Source: Cololabis saira
Lineage: Eukaryota > Chordata > Actinopteri > Beloniformes > Belonidae
Length of the DNA stretch: 64,000 nucleotides
Direction: 5' to 3'
NCBI RefSeq assembly: GCF_033807715.1
Contig: NC_084599.1
Span: 27,433,125-27,497,124 of the forward strand
The position numbers were made by a program, and so were the translations under genes. The notes beneath the pieces were generated by a model, which was not told where the DNA came from, made no database searches, and saw nothing but the letters and a program-made list of their open reading frames with translations. The number at the start of each line of letters is the position of its first letter. Position 1 is the stretch's first letter. Below are positions 63,370 to 64,000 of this stretch, in pieces.

Positions 63370-64000
63370 AGCCCTCATTCAGCCCTACTCTCCACATCTC
63401 CCTTGTTCTTAAAAATTGACAACAGCATATTTCTCCTCCAGTCCTCAGGCATCCTTTCACTCTCTAATGGCGCTTTTCCACTAGTACCTACTCAGCCCGG
63501 TTTGGCTCGCCTCCACTCGGTTTGGCACTTTCCCACTAGGAGTCTAACCGTGCCGAGTAGATACTTTTTCTGTAACGAGGTTCAGGCGGGATGAGTCTGG
63601 GTGTGAACATCAGTTGAAGAGCGACTTGTCAAAATATTCTTTCCAGTTTCCCATCTTCTGTCACCTGTCAACAATCTCTGTCCTTAATCACTCGAACCTT
63701 TTGGACGTCCCTCTCATCTCTGTCTCTCTGTCTCACCGACCTGTATAAGTCGTTCCCTCCCTCCTTGCTGTTCAGCCTAGAATACAAATCGTCATCTTTG
63801 TTTGGCCTTTGCCACCTCTACCTTCACCTTTTTCTGCATCTCCTTGTACTGCCGCCTACTTTCTTCGGTCCTCTCATGTCCCACTTCTTCTTACTCTGAA
63901 TGTTCTCCTGCACGTCTTCATTCCAGCACCAAGTATCCTTATCTAATTTCCTTCCAGATGACACACCAAGTCCTGTCCTACTTGTCTCTCTGATCACATT
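63370..64000 (-). mobile_element. RTE-type LINE fragment, antisense to the given strand
   Basis: On the minus strand, WCWNEDVQENIQ and KKKWDM are read near 63880-63930, and ESERMPEDWRRNMLLSIFKN then KGDVESRAE near 63385-63470, landmarks of a fish RTE-type ORF. Frameshifts and a deletion between them show it is dead. It runs off the window end. A further MITE sits inside at about 63470-63595. Confidence 0.7.
63470..63595. mobile_element. MITE fragment inside the RTE LINE
   Basis: GCGCTTTTCCACTAGTACCT then ACTCAGCCCGGTTTGGCTCG and CTTTCCCACTAGGAGTCTAA resemble a common fish MITE with a CGCTTTTCCACTA-type end. Only one end is clear. Confidence 0.5.

Overview
This is vertebrate nuclear DNA, most likely from a ray-finned (probably percomorph) fish. 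Its genes are split by GT-AG introns. It is AT-rich, with CA/TA microsatellites, and is littered with fish-type transposons: hAT elements with intact 8-bp target duplications, PIF/Harbinger-like MITEs, L2-type and RTE-type LINE tails, and SINE-like tRNA-derived sequence. No prokaryotic, CRISPR or viral gene is visible.

Three protein-coding genes can be supported. (1) gipc3 (+ strand, 1327-11311) is complete: six exons whose phases join into a 330-residue PDZ adaptor. (2) tbxa2r, the thromboxane A2 receptor (- strand, 22243-27733), has one large exon for TM1-TM6. It is followed by two alternative, phase-compatible terminal exons that both encode TM7 and a cytoplasmic tail (24689-24952 and 22243-22569). 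(3) The last three coding exons of ptprs, a LAR-type receptor tyrosine phosphatase (- strand, 57191-60089), encode the C-terminal part of the D2 domain; the rest of the gene lies beyond 64000. From memory, GIPC3 and TBXA2R are convergent neighbours on human 19p13.3, and PTPRS is on the same arm, so the window looks like a conserved synteny block.

Layout: 1-1326 is gipc3 upstream DNA with a perfect 23-bp palindrome. 1327-11311 is gipc3, with a foldback MITE in intron 1 and a LINE fragment in intron 3. 11312-22242 is the spacer between the two convergent genes. It holds an old duplicated non-coding block, an orphan exon-like ORF, LINE tails, and a hAT element into which three other transposons have jumped. 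22243-27733 is tbxa2r, with two hAT insertions in its introns and a third just past its 3' end. 27734-54300 is a gene-poor stretch of about 26 kb with a 2.3-kb composite repeat, LINE tails, a long CA tract, an L2 element broken by two hAT insertions, and possible conserved non-coding sequence. 54300-57190 is probably the ptprs 3' UTR. 57191-60089 holds the ptprs exons. 60090-64000 is ptprs intron with a second copy of a 348-bp MITE and an antisense RTE LINE fragment.

The genes act in separate processes: GIPC3 in vesicle/myosin VI trafficking in hair cells, the thromboxane receptor in Gq signalling, and PTPRS in synaptic adhesion. I see no sign of a joint system. The most notable feature is the duplicated TM7 terminal exon of tbxa2r. 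All family comparisons are from memory; no database search was run.
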